NCBI GenBank assembly: GCA_964370035.1 | Contig: CAYJGT010000032.1 | Coordinates: 1-16,542 of the forward strand | DNA length: 16,542 nt | Origin: CAYJHC01 sp964370035 | Lineage (GTDB): Bacteria > Bacillota > Clostridia > Peptostreptococcales > Anaerovoracaceae | Direction of reading: 5' to 3' | Shown: piece after piece, positions 1 through 7,809 of the stretch | Numbering within the stretch: position 1 is the first letter of the stretch | Layout of the letters: the number at the start of each line of letters is the position of its first letter | The notes under the pieces: generated by a model | Told to the model about the DNA's origin: nothing | The model's database searches: none | The model's input: the letters and a program-made list of their open reading frames with translations, nothing else | Position numbers and translations under genes: made by a program

Positions 1-20
1 TATAGAAAATCTAATAAACT

Positions 21-48
21 AGCGACCTCAAAGGGGGTCGCTTTTTTT
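21..48 (+). terminator. Rho-independent terminator of an upstream gene
   Basis: A 9-bp stem pairs AGCGACCTC (21-29, one T-G wobble) with GGGGTCGCT (34-42) around an AAAG loop and runs into seven T residues (42-48). The polarity fits the plus strand. The gene it ends lies left of the window. Confidence 0.9.
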
Positions 49-324
49 ATTTATGTAGGTATGGCACAGAGAGAATGGATGAAAGAGATAAGTGAAGCCT
101 ATAGCTGCGAATAGTTAAGTATAAGTAGAAATAGAGCCATAAAAAAAGAAAATTTTTATAAAAAATATATAAGAAAACATCAAAAATAACATTTGTTGTT
201 GCGGTTCGTTTGGTAAAATATATGTATAGTAATCAGTAAAATATCTGTTAGACATATGTGAAAACTAACATAAAATAAACAGTTAAATTAACAGTAAGTG
301 TACAATTTCTTAAAGGAGAATTAG
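49..324. other. Intergenic region with no recognised gene
   Basis: This AT-rich stretch lies between the left-edge terminator and the first gene. The only short open frame with an ATG (61-114, 17 codons) lacks a convincing ribosome binding site. A weak promoter-like pair (TTGTTG at 193-198 and TAAAAT at 214-219, 15-bp spacing) could serve the gene at 325, but the spacing is poor and the region is so AT-rich that I do not call it. Confidence 0.5.
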
Positions 325-765
325 ATGAATACAAAGACAATTAAGACAATGAAATATAGTATAATCGGAATGGTGCTATTGCTATCAGTGATATTCTTAA
401 ATGTTCAAATAACTTTTGCAATAGAAGAAAGTACAATGTGGTCATTGCTTAACTTAATACTGGTAGTCGGAAATTTATTGCTTTCTGGAGTTCTTCTAAT
501 AAATTATATTAGGAGCAAGAAAAGTGGAGAAAATGATTGTATGAGCGACTATGCATTGGTGAAACTATTCAGCTTATTTATTGCAGTATTTGCAGCAGGC
601 ATATTCACTGTTACACAAAATATGACATTACCTATGGCGATTGTAGATGAGTGGACAGGCTTAATGGTAGTGATAGCGTTAATTCAAGGGTCTATTGGGA
701 TTTTTACAATTATCACATCAACAAAAGGAAGGGAAGATAAAAAAACCAATTACGCTAACATATAA
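325..765 (+). CDS. Small membrane protein resembling the C-terminal membrane module of clostridial surface proteins
   Basis: This 146-residue protein starts with a probable signal peptide: lysines at 4, 7 and 10, a hydrophobic core at about 11-29, and a possible cleavage after TFA at 30-32. Three hydrophobic segments follow at about 38-62, 78-98 and 112-132, separated by a charged loop (63-77) and the short motif LPMAIVDEWT (102-111). From memory, this order (tryptophan-led helix, charged loop, helix, a PMxxVDxWT-like motif, last helix) is the module that anchors many large Firmicutes surface proteins. Here it stands alone with its own signal. The start is set by AAAGGAG at 312-318. It has its own terminator and no evident link to the molybdenum genes. 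The family assignment is by recall of sequence pattern, and no enzymatic function is suggested. Confidence 0.7.
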   Translation: MNTKTIKTMKYSIIGMVLLLSVIFLNVQITFAIEESTMWSLLNLILVVGNLLLSGVLLINYIRSKKSGENDCMSDYALVKLFSLFIAVFAAGIFTVTQNMTLPMAIVDEWTGLMVVIALIQGSIGIFTIITSTKGREDKKTNYANI

Positions 766-793
766 AGCAAAACATATATTGAAAAAGAATAAC

Positions 794-822
794 AAAAGAG
801 ATGTAATATACATCTCTTTTTT
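794..822 (+). terminator. Rho-independent terminator of the membrane protein gene
   Basis: A perfect 12-bp stem AAAAGAGATGTA (794-805) pairs with TACATCTCTTTT (809-820) around a 3-nt loop. T residues continue to 822. It lies 29 bp after the stop codon at 765. Confidence 0.9.
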
Positions 823-848
823 GATAAAAAATGAAAATATGTTAAAAT
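821..848 (+). promoter_or_regulatory. Possible promoter for the C-GCAxxG-C-C / HD unit
   Basis: TTGATA (821-826) and TAAAAT (843-848) are separated by 16 bp, which resembles a sigma-A promoter. It overlaps the T tract of the preceding terminator and the area is very AT-rich, so this is only suggestive. It would give a leader of about 120 nt that contains the 898-939 hairpin. Confidence 0.3.
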
Positions 849-897
849 TAAATAAGAGGTTAGTCTATAAGGAAAAGAAAAAGTATTTTTAATAATC

Positions 898-939
898 TAA
901 GCATGAAATTCGACAATAAGGCTCATAATTTCACGCTTA
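898..939 (+). repeat. Long inverted repeat in the leader of the C-GCAxxG-C-C gene
   Basis: TAAGCATGAAATT (898-910) and AATTTCACGCTTA (927-939) are complementary at 12 of 13 positions (one A-C mismatch), with a 16-nt spacer. No T tract follows, so it is not a simple terminator. It could be an operator or an RNA hairpin 36 bp upstream of the start codon. Confidence 0.55.
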
Positions 940-975
940 ATAGGCTTACTAATTTTGTGTAAATAAGGAGAAGAT

Positions 976-1356
976 ATGGCGATGGATTTATTAAATTATA
1001 AATTAAAGGGCTATTGTTGCAGCCAGATAATAATGAAAGAATGCTTAGATAAGATGGGTAAGGAAAATCAAGACCTAGTTGATGCTAGTGCTGCATTTTG
1101 TTTTGGCTTAGGCGTAAAGGCTAATTGTGGAATAGTTACAAGCGCATTAGCTATTATGTATTTGAATAACCCAGAAGAGGCAGCTGATGATATAGGCCCT
1201 TATTTTATTGAGTGGTTTACTGAAACCTTTGGATCGATAGAGTGTAACACTTTACTTGAGGGAGGAAATCCAATGTTAAAAATAGAGAAGTGTACAGATA
1301 TGGTAGTTGCGTCTCAAACTAAAATAGAAGAACTTATGGGATGGGATAATGACTAA
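976..1356 (+). CDS. C-GCAxxG-C-C family redox-type protein (DVU_1555-like)
   Basis: This 126-residue protein carries spaced cysteines typical of the C-GCAxxG-C-C family: a GYCCSQ motif near the N-terminus (C14, C15), C42 and C51 flanking a glycine-rich stretch (FCFGLGVKANCG, 41-52), then C90 and C106. The central GCAxxG signature is divergent here (FCFGLG). The family is thought to bind a metal cluster or do thiol redox chemistry, but its reaction is not established. The start is supported by AAGGAG at 966-971. Its stop overlaps the start of the HD-domain gene by 8 bp, so the two are translationally coupled. By recall, a member of this family sits in the same neighbourhood in Desulfovibrio vulgaris, which ties it to the aldehyde oxidoreductase system. 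Confidence 0.8.
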   Translation: MAMDLLNYKLKGYCCSQIIMKECLDKMGKENQDLVDASAAFCFGLGVKANCGIVTSALAIMYLNNPEEAADDIGPYFIEWFTETFGSIECNTLLEGGNPMLKIEKCTDMVVASQTKIEELMGWDND

Positions 1357-1891
1357 AATTAATTTACCAAGTAAGGAAGAATGCCTAAACCTTTTGATAG
1401 AATATAAGACGCCAGATAGGCCCAAAAATCATAGCATGATGGTTGCCAGAATTGGTTGCATTTTAGGTGAGAAACTAAATAGCAGAGGCCTTGATTTAGA
1501 CATAGCTTTAATAGAGAGAGCAGGACTAATTCATGATATGCTTAGAGTTGAAGAAAAGCATGGGGAAAAGTGTGCTGAAATTATGGAAGATAAGGGATAT
1601 AAGGAATTAGCCTTCTTAGTAGGCGATCATATGACATATAAGTTTAACCACAGAACTGTAGATGAAAAAGCAATTTTTTGTCTAGCAGATAGATTAGTAT
1701 TAGAAGATCAGTTTGTTGATGTGGATAAAAGAATGGACTATGTTTTGGGTAAATATAAAGGGAATTTGGAGGCAGAAAAGGCTATTCAAAAGGCAAAGGT
1801 GCAGATAAAAGAGTATATAGAATTTTTAGAAAAAGAGCATTTAGGGGGAGGCCTAGAAAAACTAGTGAAAAAAGAATTAGTTAAGGGATAA
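1349..1891 (+). CDS. HD-domain phosphohydrolase
   Basis: This 180-residue protein has the metal-binding pattern of the HD superfamily: H28 (NHSMMV), the HD pair H62-D63 (GLIHDM), H94 (VGDHM) and D114 (CLADRL). Such proteins hydrolyse phosphomono- or phosphodiesters of nucleotides using one or two divalent metals. The substrate cannot be read from sequence. All ligands are present, so it should be active. The C-terminal part (about 145-180) is helical and lysine/glutamate rich. It overlaps the preceding C-GCAxxG-C-C gene by 8 bp and is followed by a strong terminator. A role in processing a nucleotide or pterin intermediate of the molybdenum system is inference from context only. Confidence 0.85.
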   Translation: MTKINLPSKEECLNLLIEYKTPDRPKNHSMMVARIGCILGEKLNSRGLDLDIALIERAGLIHDMLRVEEKHGEKCAEIMEDKGYKELAFLVGDHMTYKFNHRTVDEKAIFCLADRLVLEDQFVDVDKRMDYVLGKYKGNLEAEKAIQKAKVQIKEYIEFLEKEHLGGGLEKLVKKELVKG

Positions 1892-1989
1892 AAAAGGTGG
1901 CATTAAAACAGGGATCTAAAGCAGCCCCTTCTGATTTTTTGATTAACCTTTGAGAAAAAGCTGAAGCTAAATATAGAAATGCATAAAAT

Positions 1990-2030
1990 AAAACTGGTAG
2001 AGCCAAGGGTCTTGGTCTGCCAGTTTTTTT
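1990..2030. terminator. Bidirectional terminator between convergent units
   Basis: AAAACTGGTAGA (1990-2001) pairs with TCTGCCAGTTTT (2016-2027, one T-G wobble), and CCAAG pairs with CTTGG inside, around a GGT loop. Seven T residues (2024-2030) end plus-strand transcripts from the HD gene. On the minus strand the hairpin is followed by a T-rich run, which fits termination of the unit ending at 2087. Confidence 0.9.
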
Positions 2031-2086
2031 AAAATTGACATTTTTCCTAAAAGCGCATGCTTATTTTTGATTTGCAAAAGATAAAC

Positions 2087-2284
2087 TTATTTATCCTCGA
2101 AATTGCTTTCAACTTGAGCCATCTTGCCTTTTGCTAGTTCAGGATCAATAAACACTTGGCCACATTCAGGGCATCTTGGAACTGGGTGTTTAAAAGTTTT
2201 TCCTAAATAAGAAAAATGGGTATCCATTACAACTAAAGGAATATCGCACCTAAAGCATTTCTTCGTTTTTTCTTTTTTCTCCAT
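2087..2284 (-). CDS. Small two-CxxC redox or zinc-ribbon protein (DVU_1557-like)
   Basis: The 65-residue product has two CxxC pairs: CFRC (residues 10-13) and CPEC (38-41), about 24 residues apart. This is the layout of a rubredoxin or zinc-ribbon knuckle. By recall, NCBI names such proteins DVU_1557 or CLJU_RS11820 family redox proteins. An electron shuttle or an Fe/Zn structural role are both possible. AGGAGG at 2291-2296 lies 6 nt before the ATG and fixes the start. The gene overlaps the 3' end of the upstream FAD/dicluster gene by 35 bp in another frame, so the two are surely co-transcribed and probably coupled. Confidence 0.8.
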   Translation of the reverse strand: MEKKEKTKKCFRCDIPLVVMDTHFSYLGKTFKHPVPRCPECGQVFIDPELAKGKMAQVESNFEDK

Positions 2285-4646
2285 TCCAAACCTCCTCTAA
2301 TTCTATTGAAATTCTATGTGTATAAGCATTGATCAAAATAATTTTAGCTTCTTCCTTCATATACTCTACCCAATAGGTAGCGTTGCCTACTTTTTTATAT
2401 CCTGAAAAAGTTTTAGAATCTTCGTCATAAATTACTCTTTTAGTTTTTTCGCAAAAGTCTATAACCTCTAAAACTTCTTCCTTTAACATTTTTGAATCGC
2501 TTAAAGTCTTTTCTAAAGATGGAGATATAACTACCATATCTTCTAACTTATGAACTTTCTTTTCCATAATTTCCTCCCAATAGTTAATGAGCAATTTTTC
2601 TTTTAATTTGAGACGATTGAGCCTACGCTGAGTAATATCAGGATTTGAAGGGTTATTGCTAAACAACAAATCTAATATATGAATAGAGCTGGGTCTATCT
2701 TCTTTGAAAGAGTCCCTGCAGTTAATGCAATAGCAAATAAAGGGAAGGTCTGATTCATTTAATCGCCTGTTTTTCACATGCTCTACGAAAGAAGGGTCTG
2801 CAATTTCACTTTGCCCTCCATAGCCACAACAGCCAGTGAAACTTTCATGGTAGTTGTTGGCCTGAGTTTTAATACCACTTCCCTGAAGGATTTTACGAAT
2901 GGTCTCTCTAATTGGACTGTCAGCTCTAGTTGTACAGGGGTCGAAAACAGTATAAGAAATCTGATTTTTATCTTTACTATCAGTTTTGGCTTCCCCATCA
3001 AGAGTTTCCATTGCCTCTTTTTCGCTATTTGAGCTCGGAATGAATTTGTTTTTATTACTAGCGGCAGCTTCTAGATTATTAAAATCTTTTACATCAATAA
3101 ACTCATAAATATATTTTAGCTGAATTTCAGGCAGTTGTTCTTGAAAAAATTTATGACAAGAAGGACAGGCAACTACAAAAGTAGGCTTGCCTAAGGTTAA
3201 CCAATGTTTTTTAATATAGTTAACTGTGTCTAATGTTAAATCTTCATCGCCACTCCATAAAGCAGGCAGGCCACAACACCCTAGAAAGAGTCCGGTGGAA
3301 GGATTTTTATCTAACAAATATTCGTATGACTTTTCTACTAAAGTAGGTTCACCAGCACTTAATTGACAGCCAGGAAAGAATAGGAGCTCAGGGCTATTTA
3401 TTCCTAAAGGTGCTTTTATTAATGAAGAATCTCCATTAGAAAACCCCATATCTTTTAACCAAAATTCCTTAAAGACCCAAGGCATTTTCTCTTGCCTATG
3501 CATGCTTTTTCGACCTTCAAGAATAAGGCCACCCATGTCAATATCTTTAGGGCAGGTATCCTTACACAAACCACATTGAGTGCAGGTGTTAATTAATCGT
3601 TTTGCTGGAGTTGCCTTAACTTCAGATGTGCCCGGAAGAGTTGTAGCCTGAACTTCATCTCTTATTCTTAGTGGCCATTTTTTACTAAATGAAGTAAGAT
3701 CACAGTAGAGCTGGCAGGGATTGCACTGACATTTAATACAGCGACTAGCCTCTTCTATGGCGGTTTCCTTAGTAAATGGGAGATCCATGGAAACTTCTTC
3801 TATGCTATGAATTAAGCTCTCTTCAATTTGAATATTTGTTTTTTTCTTTCCATCGCCATAATTCAAATTTCCAGTTCGAAGAAAATTATCAATTGATACG
3901 CCAAAAGAAAGGCCCATAGCTAATGCGTTAATTTCATTAAGACCAAGCAATTGTCCTCCGAAAAAAACACCCGTTCCATTCCATTCAAAGGAAATTGTGG
4001 AATTTTCTCCTAGATATTTTGGATGAGAAAGATCTTCTTCTGATAGGTTAGGTTCAAAACCAAAGGTAGAACCCAAGGCTCCTGTTGCTACGTAAATTGC
4101 ATCATATTCAGATAACTCTTCAATAGACTTAATTTCTCTCTCTAAGTATAGGTTGTATTTTTCATGAACAAGTTGAAGAGAAATATCTTCTTGGACCACT
4201 TCTGGCGAGCAGTGTTGCATAGCAGTGCCCCCTAAAGAAGAAGTTTTTTCAAATAAATCTACTTGATATTTTTTTGTGGCTAGCTTTAGTAAGCAGCCAA
4301 GGCCACTTAGCCCACCGCCAACAATTGCAATTTTTTGTTTACGGAGGGGTAGGTTATAGTCTGTTGGAGTTTTTCTTGTAGCTAATTCAACAGATGCTCG
4401 TTCTAGTTTTTTTAGGTTAATGCTGCAGCCTAGGGGACATGAGGACTTGCAGGTTTCTTCGCAAAGAGAAGATACGATAGCTGGAAAGCCAACTCCGTTT
4501 CTAAATGTTTTATAGGCCGCGTTGAAATTCCCAGCTTTTATCTTTTCTATAAAGTCAAAAACATCATACCCAAAGGGGCAGGTGTCTTGACAAAAAGGGA
4601 TTTCCTTTTGTAAACAGTCTTTAAAATTGTGTAAATATTCTTCCAT
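2250..4646 (-). CDS. FAD / multi-[4Fe-4S] / twin-CCG electron-transfer protein (pyridine nucleotide-disulfide oxidoreductase/dicluster-binding type)
   Basis: This 798-residue protein is modular. Residues 1-95 resemble the N-terminal cluster domain of glutamate synthase small subunits (C19, C23, C62, C66, C70, C74). Residues 104-260 form a dinucleotide fold with GGGLSG at 110-115, E133 and ATGA at 187-190, which fits FAD. Next come a cysteine cluster C303/C306/C308/C311/C315 and a ferredoxin motif C355/C358/C361/C365. Then come two CCG (HdrB/D-like) halves: C427, C457-C458, C494, C497 and C571, C606-C607, C638, C640, C643. A roughly 130-residue C-terminal extension has no clear match. Only about 35 residues separate ATGA from the closing FAD segment GVFFGG (226-231), so the usual NAD(P)H-binding domain seems to be missing. 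Residues 526-562 are a hydrophilic linker. The start has AGGAGA at 4657-4662. It probably carries electrons from the aldehyde oxidoreductase. Confidence 0.88.
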   Translation of the reverse strand: MEEYLHNFKDCLQKEIPFCQDTCPFGYDVFDFIEKIKAGNFNAAYKTFRNGVGFPAIVSSLCEETCKSSCPLGCSINLKKLERASVELATRKTPTDYNLPLRKQKIAIVGGGLSGLGCLLKLATKKYQVDLFEKTSSLGGTAMQHCSPEVVQEDISLQLVHEKYNLYLEREIKSIEELSEYDAIYVATGALGSTFGFEPNLSEEDLSHPKYLGENSTISFEWNGTGVFFGGQLLGLNEINALAMGLSFGVSIDNFLRTGNLNYGDGKKKTNIQIEESLIHSIEEVSMDLPFTKETAIEEASRCIKCQCNPCQLYCDLTSFSKKWPLRIRDEVQATTLPGTSEVKATPAKRLINTCTQCGLCKDTCPKDIDMGGLILEGRKSMHRQEKMPWVFKEFWLKDMGFSNGDSSLIKAPLGINSPELLFFPGCQLSAGEPTLVEKSYEYLLDKNPSTGLFLGCCGLPALWSGDEDLTLDTVNYIKKHWLTLGKPTFVVACPSCHKFFQEQLPEIQLKYIYEFIDVKDFNNLEAAASNKNKFIPSSNSEKEAMETLDGEAKTDSKDKNQISYTVFDPCTTRADSPIRETIRKILQGSGIKTQANNYHESFTGCCGYGGQSEIADPSFVEHVKNRRLNESDLPFICYCINCRDSFKEDRPSSIHILDLLFSNNPSNPDITQRRLNRLKLKEKLLINYWEEIMEKKVHKLEDMVVISPSLEKTLSDSKMLKEEVLEVIDFCEKTKRVIYDEDSKTFSGYKKVGNATYWVEYMKEEAKIILINAYTHRISIELEEVWNGEKRKNEEML

Positions 4647-4687
4647 ATTATATATTTCTCCTACACTAGGTTAGTTGGACTATTATG

Positions 4688-4717
4688 ACTATAAATAAAA
4701 ATTTAGTAGCTTGTAAA
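4688..4717 (-). promoter_or_regulatory. Promoter of the FAD/dicluster gene, with adjacent hairpin
   Basis: On the minus strand TTTACA (4717-4712) and TATAGT (4693-4688) are separated by 18 bp, a fair sigma-A promoter about 40 bp before the ATG at 4646. Directly upstream of the -35 box is an inverted repeat, CTTAGG (4720-4725) with CCTAAG (4732-4737), that may be an operator. A strong hairpin separates this promoter from the aldehyde oxidoreductase gene, so the two minus-strand genes need not share a transcript. Confidence 0.5.
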
Positions 4718-4771
4718 ATCTTAGGATAAAACCTAAGTTTCGATATTACCGCTGCTTATATTTTACCATAT

Positions 4772-4819
4772 AACTTAAATATACGGTCTCCTAAAAGGAA
4801 GACCGTATATTTTTAAGTT
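4772..4819 (-). terminator. Strong hairpin terminator after the aldehyde oxidoreductase gene
   Basis: TATACGGTCT (4780-4789) pairs perfectly with AGACCGTATA (4800-4809). Outside a 2-nt bulge, AACTTAAA (4772-4779) pairs with TTTAAGTT (4812-4819), giving 17-18 bp in all. The T-rich flank on the minus strand is short, so some read-through into the FAD/dicluster gene is possible. The hairpin lies 14 bp past the stop codon. Confidence 0.75.
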
Positions 4820-4832
4820 GCTATAAGTAAGT

Positions 4833-7676
4833 TTAAACTGGGTTGTTCTTTATATTTTCCATTTCCTCGTAGAAGTCAGATCCTAGGAAGTACTTCTTAG
4901 GAGGGGCAATAGTTTCACCCTTAGCTAAAGCTTCGATGCCAGCTTTTACCTTCGCAGGTGTTGCTGGTAGTTCATAAACTCTAACTCCACAAGCATTGTT
5001 TATAGCGTTAATTACAGCCATGTGTCCAGATGACTGGAATGCCTCTGAAGCACCAGAAGAACCATAAGGTGTAGTTGATCTTGGGTTCTCTAAGTGAATT
5101 AGGTTAAAGTCGTCTGGAATTTCCTTAATAGTAGGGATACCAGCACCCATAATGTTGCTATGTTTTTTAACATCATCATAGTTCTCTGTTAATGCAAATC
5201 CGATACAATGTGAAAGTCCACCGTATGCTTGACCGTCAACTGATACTGGGTTACCAATAACACCAACATCATCAACTGAAGTATAAGAGATAACTGTTGT
5301 TTTACCAGTTGCTGTATCAACCTCTACTTCTGCAAGGAATAAACCGTAAGTGTAAGCTGGAGTTGGGTTTCCTACTCCTGTGTTAGGGTCTAGTGCAGAA
5401 AGTGTTTCGTCTGTAGCATTTTGATGTTGAGCTTCGTATCTAGTTGGGATTCCCTCGGCTACCATTTCATCATAAGTTCTGAAAGTTCCATCAGCTTTTT
5501 TCATTGCATTAATAAGCATATCTCCTGCCATTTTAGATACAATTGTATTCATGTAATGCTGACGAGAAGATGCTGTAGCTCCAGTATCTACTCCGTAAAT
5601 ACTATCGTTTTGTCTTAATTCAATATCGTCTAATGTAACAGCAAGCTCTTTAAGTGCTTCAACTGTACACTGCAGGGAACCAACGTCTCCGCCTTGCCCT
5701 TGATCTTGCCAAGTGTCGTATTTAGCGAACTTTCCGTTAGGTAGAAGTTCAATAGCAAGTGTTGCTTGGTCTTCATTTCCTTCTGTAACGTTATATCCAC
5801 CCCATGCAATACCAACGCCTCTTCTCTTTTCTGGAGTATCTTCAGCTTTTGCTCTAGCAACTGCTGCGTCATATATTGGCTTCATAGTATTCATCATTTG
5901 CTCCATTGGATAGTCAATGTAAGTGTGGCTGTTTACATTTAGTTCGCCTTCTCTAGCAATATTAATCCATCTGAATTCAAATGGATCAATTCCCATTTTT
6001 TCAGCCATCATATCCATCATTGCTTCTGAACAAGTATAAGCTTGTGGAGAACCGTATCCTCTATATGCAGTACCATATGCATGGTTTGTACAAGCAGTTC
6101 TTGATAAAGCCATTACATGAGGCACATTGTAAGGGAAGTATGTAAATCTAGCAGTTCTAAATCCAAGGTCATCTCCAAGCTCATTGTAAGCACCGTGGTC
6201 TAGACCAAAGTCCCACTCAGCAGCGATTATCTTACCATTTTCATCACAAGCAAGTCTTGAGTTAGAGTATGAAGGAGCTCTCTTGCCTGAGTAAGCCATA
6301 AACTCTTCATAAGTCATTGATAATGCAACTGGCATTTTATCACAAGCTAGGCAAGCGATTGCTGCTAGTGAGTAAGTTGCTCCTGCAATACCCCAACCAA
6401 ATGTAGCTCCAGTAGGGTTCTCAATAACTCTTACTTGCTCAACTGGAACACCAGTAGCTTCAGAAATATCACCTACACTAGCGCCGATTGCCATTGCTTT
6501 ACACTGAACAGTGAGCATATCATTGTCACCCCAGTAAGCTTGTACTGTATCTCCTTCAATAGGCATATGTGGCTCTCTAGTAGAGTAGAAGGAACCTTCA
6601 ACTACATTTGGAGCATTATCAATTAGAGCGGGAGTATCATACGCAGCACCCTTAAGTGTTGGCTGGTAAGCCCATACGTTTGGATGATCATCATGGATTC
6701 TCATAGCGTCTGGCATAGCAGCTTCAAGGTAGTTAGTGTATTCTGGAAGTTGTTCATAATCTATAGTTACTTTTTCAGCAGCAGCTCTAGCATGCTCTTT
6801 TGTATCAGCAACAACTAAAGCAACACAATCTCCATAGTTAAAGATTTTATCTTCAGCAAGAAGAACGTGAGTTTGCTCTGTTGCAAGTGTTCTTGGAGAG
6901 AATGTGAAGAAGTTAAGCCTGTTAGAACCGTTAACATCTTTATGAGTAACAACCTTGTATACTCCTGGCATTGCTTCTGCTTCTGCAGTGTTAATGCTCT
7001 TGATTTTAGCGTGATGAGCAACTTTAGGTTGTGCCATTACAGCATGCAATGTATTTGCAGGCATTTTTAATTCAATATCATCACCATAGTCAGCAACTCC
7101 ACAAACTTTTGCTAGTGCAGCAGGTCTTACTAATGGCTTACCATAATACTCTCCTGGAGTTCCTTGATCTACCATAATGTCTTCAACTTTACAGTCTCCA
7201 CGCATTACTTTAGCTGCTTCCATTACAGAGTCAACAATTTGCTTGTATCCAGTACATCTACAAATGTTTCTGTGTTTTTGGAACCAGTCTCTTACATCTT
7301 CTCTAGTTGGGCTAGCATTTTCTTGAAGTAGTTGATAAGCAGAAACTATGAATCCTGGAGAACAGAATCCGCATTGAACCGCACCATGATGCATGAAAGC
7401 AACTTGAAGTGGGTGTAAATAGTTAGGCGCTCCAATTCCTTCGATAGTTGTAAGCTTGCTATACTCTGCAATCTTATCAATCTTTCTAGTACATGCTCTA
7501 ATAACCTTTCCTTCAAGGATAACTGAGCAAGAACCACAAACACCCTTACCGCAACCAACTTTTGTTCCAGTTAGTCCAAGCCTTCTAACTACATCAGCTA
7601 GAGTGTCCTTACTTGGGTCACAGATAAACATTCTATCTGCACCGTTAATATTTAGCGTCATTTTCCTGAGTTTCAT
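4833..7676 (-). CDS. Molybdopterin-dependent aldehyde oxidoreductase (single-chain, MOP type)
   Basis: This 947-residue protein is a fused molybdenum hydroxylase of the xanthine oxidase family without a FAD domain, close in length to Desulfovibrio gigas MOP. The N-terminal plant-type [2Fe-2S] domain has C42, C47, C50 and C62. The second [2Fe-2S] domain has C102, C105, C139 and C141 (QCGFC, CRCTGY). The Mo-binding part spans about 175-925, with ATFGWG at 424-429 in the pterin-contacting loop, R539 (AYRGYG), and the catalytic glutamate E878 in GASEAF, where xanthine dehydrogenases have GVGEPP. There is no signal peptide, so it is probably cytoplasmic. It should hydroxylate aldehydes to carboxylates; the true substrate is unknown. 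I place the start at 7676 because GGAGGT (7686-7681) sits 4 nt upstream. An in-frame ATG at 7688 overlaps that site and is unlikely. The leader holds a candidate riboswitch. Confidence 0.95.
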   Translation of the reverse strand: MKLRKMTLNINGADRMFICDPSKDTLADVVRRLGLTGTKVGCGKGVCGSCSVILEGKVIRACTRKIDKIAEYSKLTTIEGIGAPNYLHPLQVAFMHHGAVQCGFCSPGFIVSAYQLLQENASPTREDVRDWFQKHRNICRCTGYKQIVDSVMEAAKVMRGDCKVEDIMVDQGTPGEYYGKPLVRPAALAKVCGVADYGDDIELKMPANTLHAVMAQPKVAHHAKIKSINTAEAEAMPGVYKVVTHKDVNGSNRLNFFTFSPRTLATEQTHVLLAEDKIFNYGDCVALVVADTKEHARAAAEKVTIDYEQLPEYTNYLEAAMPDAMRIHDDHPNVWAYQPTLKGAAYDTPALIDNAPNVVEGSFYSTREPHMPIEGDTVQAYWGDNDMLTVQCKAMAIGASVGDISEATGVPVEQVRVIENPTGATFGWGIAGATYSLAAIACLACDKMPVALSMTYEEFMAYSGKRAPSYSNSRLACDENGKIIAAEWDFGLDHGAYNELGDDLGFRTARFTYFPYNVPHVMALSRTACTNHAYGTAYRGYGSPQAYTCSEAMMDMMAEKMGIDPFEFRWINIAREGELNVNSHTYIDYPMEQMMNTMKPIYDAAVARAKAEDTPEKRRGVGIAWGGYNVTEGNEDQATLAIELLPNGKFAKYDTWQDQGQGGDVGSLQCTVEALKELAVTLDDIELRQNDSIYGVDTGATASSRQHYMNTIVSKMAGDMLINAMKKADGTFRTYDEMVAEGIPTRYEAQHQNATDETLSALDPNTGVGNPTPAYTYGLFLAEVEVDTATGKTTVISYTSVDDVGVIGNPVSVDGQAYGGLSHCIGFALTENYDDVKKHSNIMGAGIPTIKEIPDDFNLIHLENPRSTTPYGSSGASEAFQSSGHMAVINAINNACGVRVYELPATPAKVKAGIEALAKGETIAPPKKYFLGSDFYEEMENIKNNPV

Positions 7677-7720
7677 AAAAACCTCCATAAAGTTTTAAAT
7701 AAAAAAATAAACATTTTAAT

Positions 7721-7781
7721 TACGTTACCAAAATCAAGGGAAGCGAATACTAACATCAGCAACGATTTTGGTTGTTACGTA
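7721..7781 (-). repeat. Long inverted repeat between the leader terminator and the aldehyde oxidoreductase start
   Basis: TACGT plus ACCAAAATC (7721-7725, 7727-7735) is matched by GATTTTGGT plus ACGTA (7764-7772, 7777-7781), with a 28-nt internal segment. In the minus-strand RNA this would form a stable hairpin just after the terminator T tract. Its outer ACGT arms could also pair with the terminator arms, which would be a natural antiterminator. A DNA operator is the alternative. Confidence 0.5.
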
Positions 7782-7784
7782 CAT

Positions 7785-7809
7785 AAAAAAAGTACGTTTA
7801 TAAACGTAC
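7785..7809 (-). terminator. Intrinsic terminator inside the 5' leader (attenuator)
   Basis: The perfect palindrome GTACGTTTATAAACGTAC (7792-7809) is followed on the minus strand by seven T residues (7791-7785). It lies between the minus promoter and the aldehyde oxidoreductase start, 109 bp before the ATG. It can therefore only act as a conditional attenuator, as expected of a riboswitch expression platform. Confidence 0.85.

Noticed and set aside
61..114. 17-codon ATG frame near the left edge
   Set aside because: There is no clear ribosome binding site and no recognisable motif; the length is expected by chance.
695..892. 65-codon plus-strand frame after the membrane protein gene
   Set aside because: It begins inside the preceding gene in another frame, crosses the terminator hairpin at 794-822, is lysine-rich low-complexity sequence, and has no convincing ribosome binding site.
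2778..3032. Plus-strand frames opposite the FAD/dicluster and aldehyde oxidoreductase genes
   Set aside because: They are shadows of well-supported minus-strand genes and encode no recognisable protein.
7674..7688. Longer start (ATG at 7688) for the aldehyde oxidoreductase
   Set aside because: That ATG overlaps the ribosome binding site GGAGGT used by the ATG at 7676, and the four extra residues are not expected in the family.
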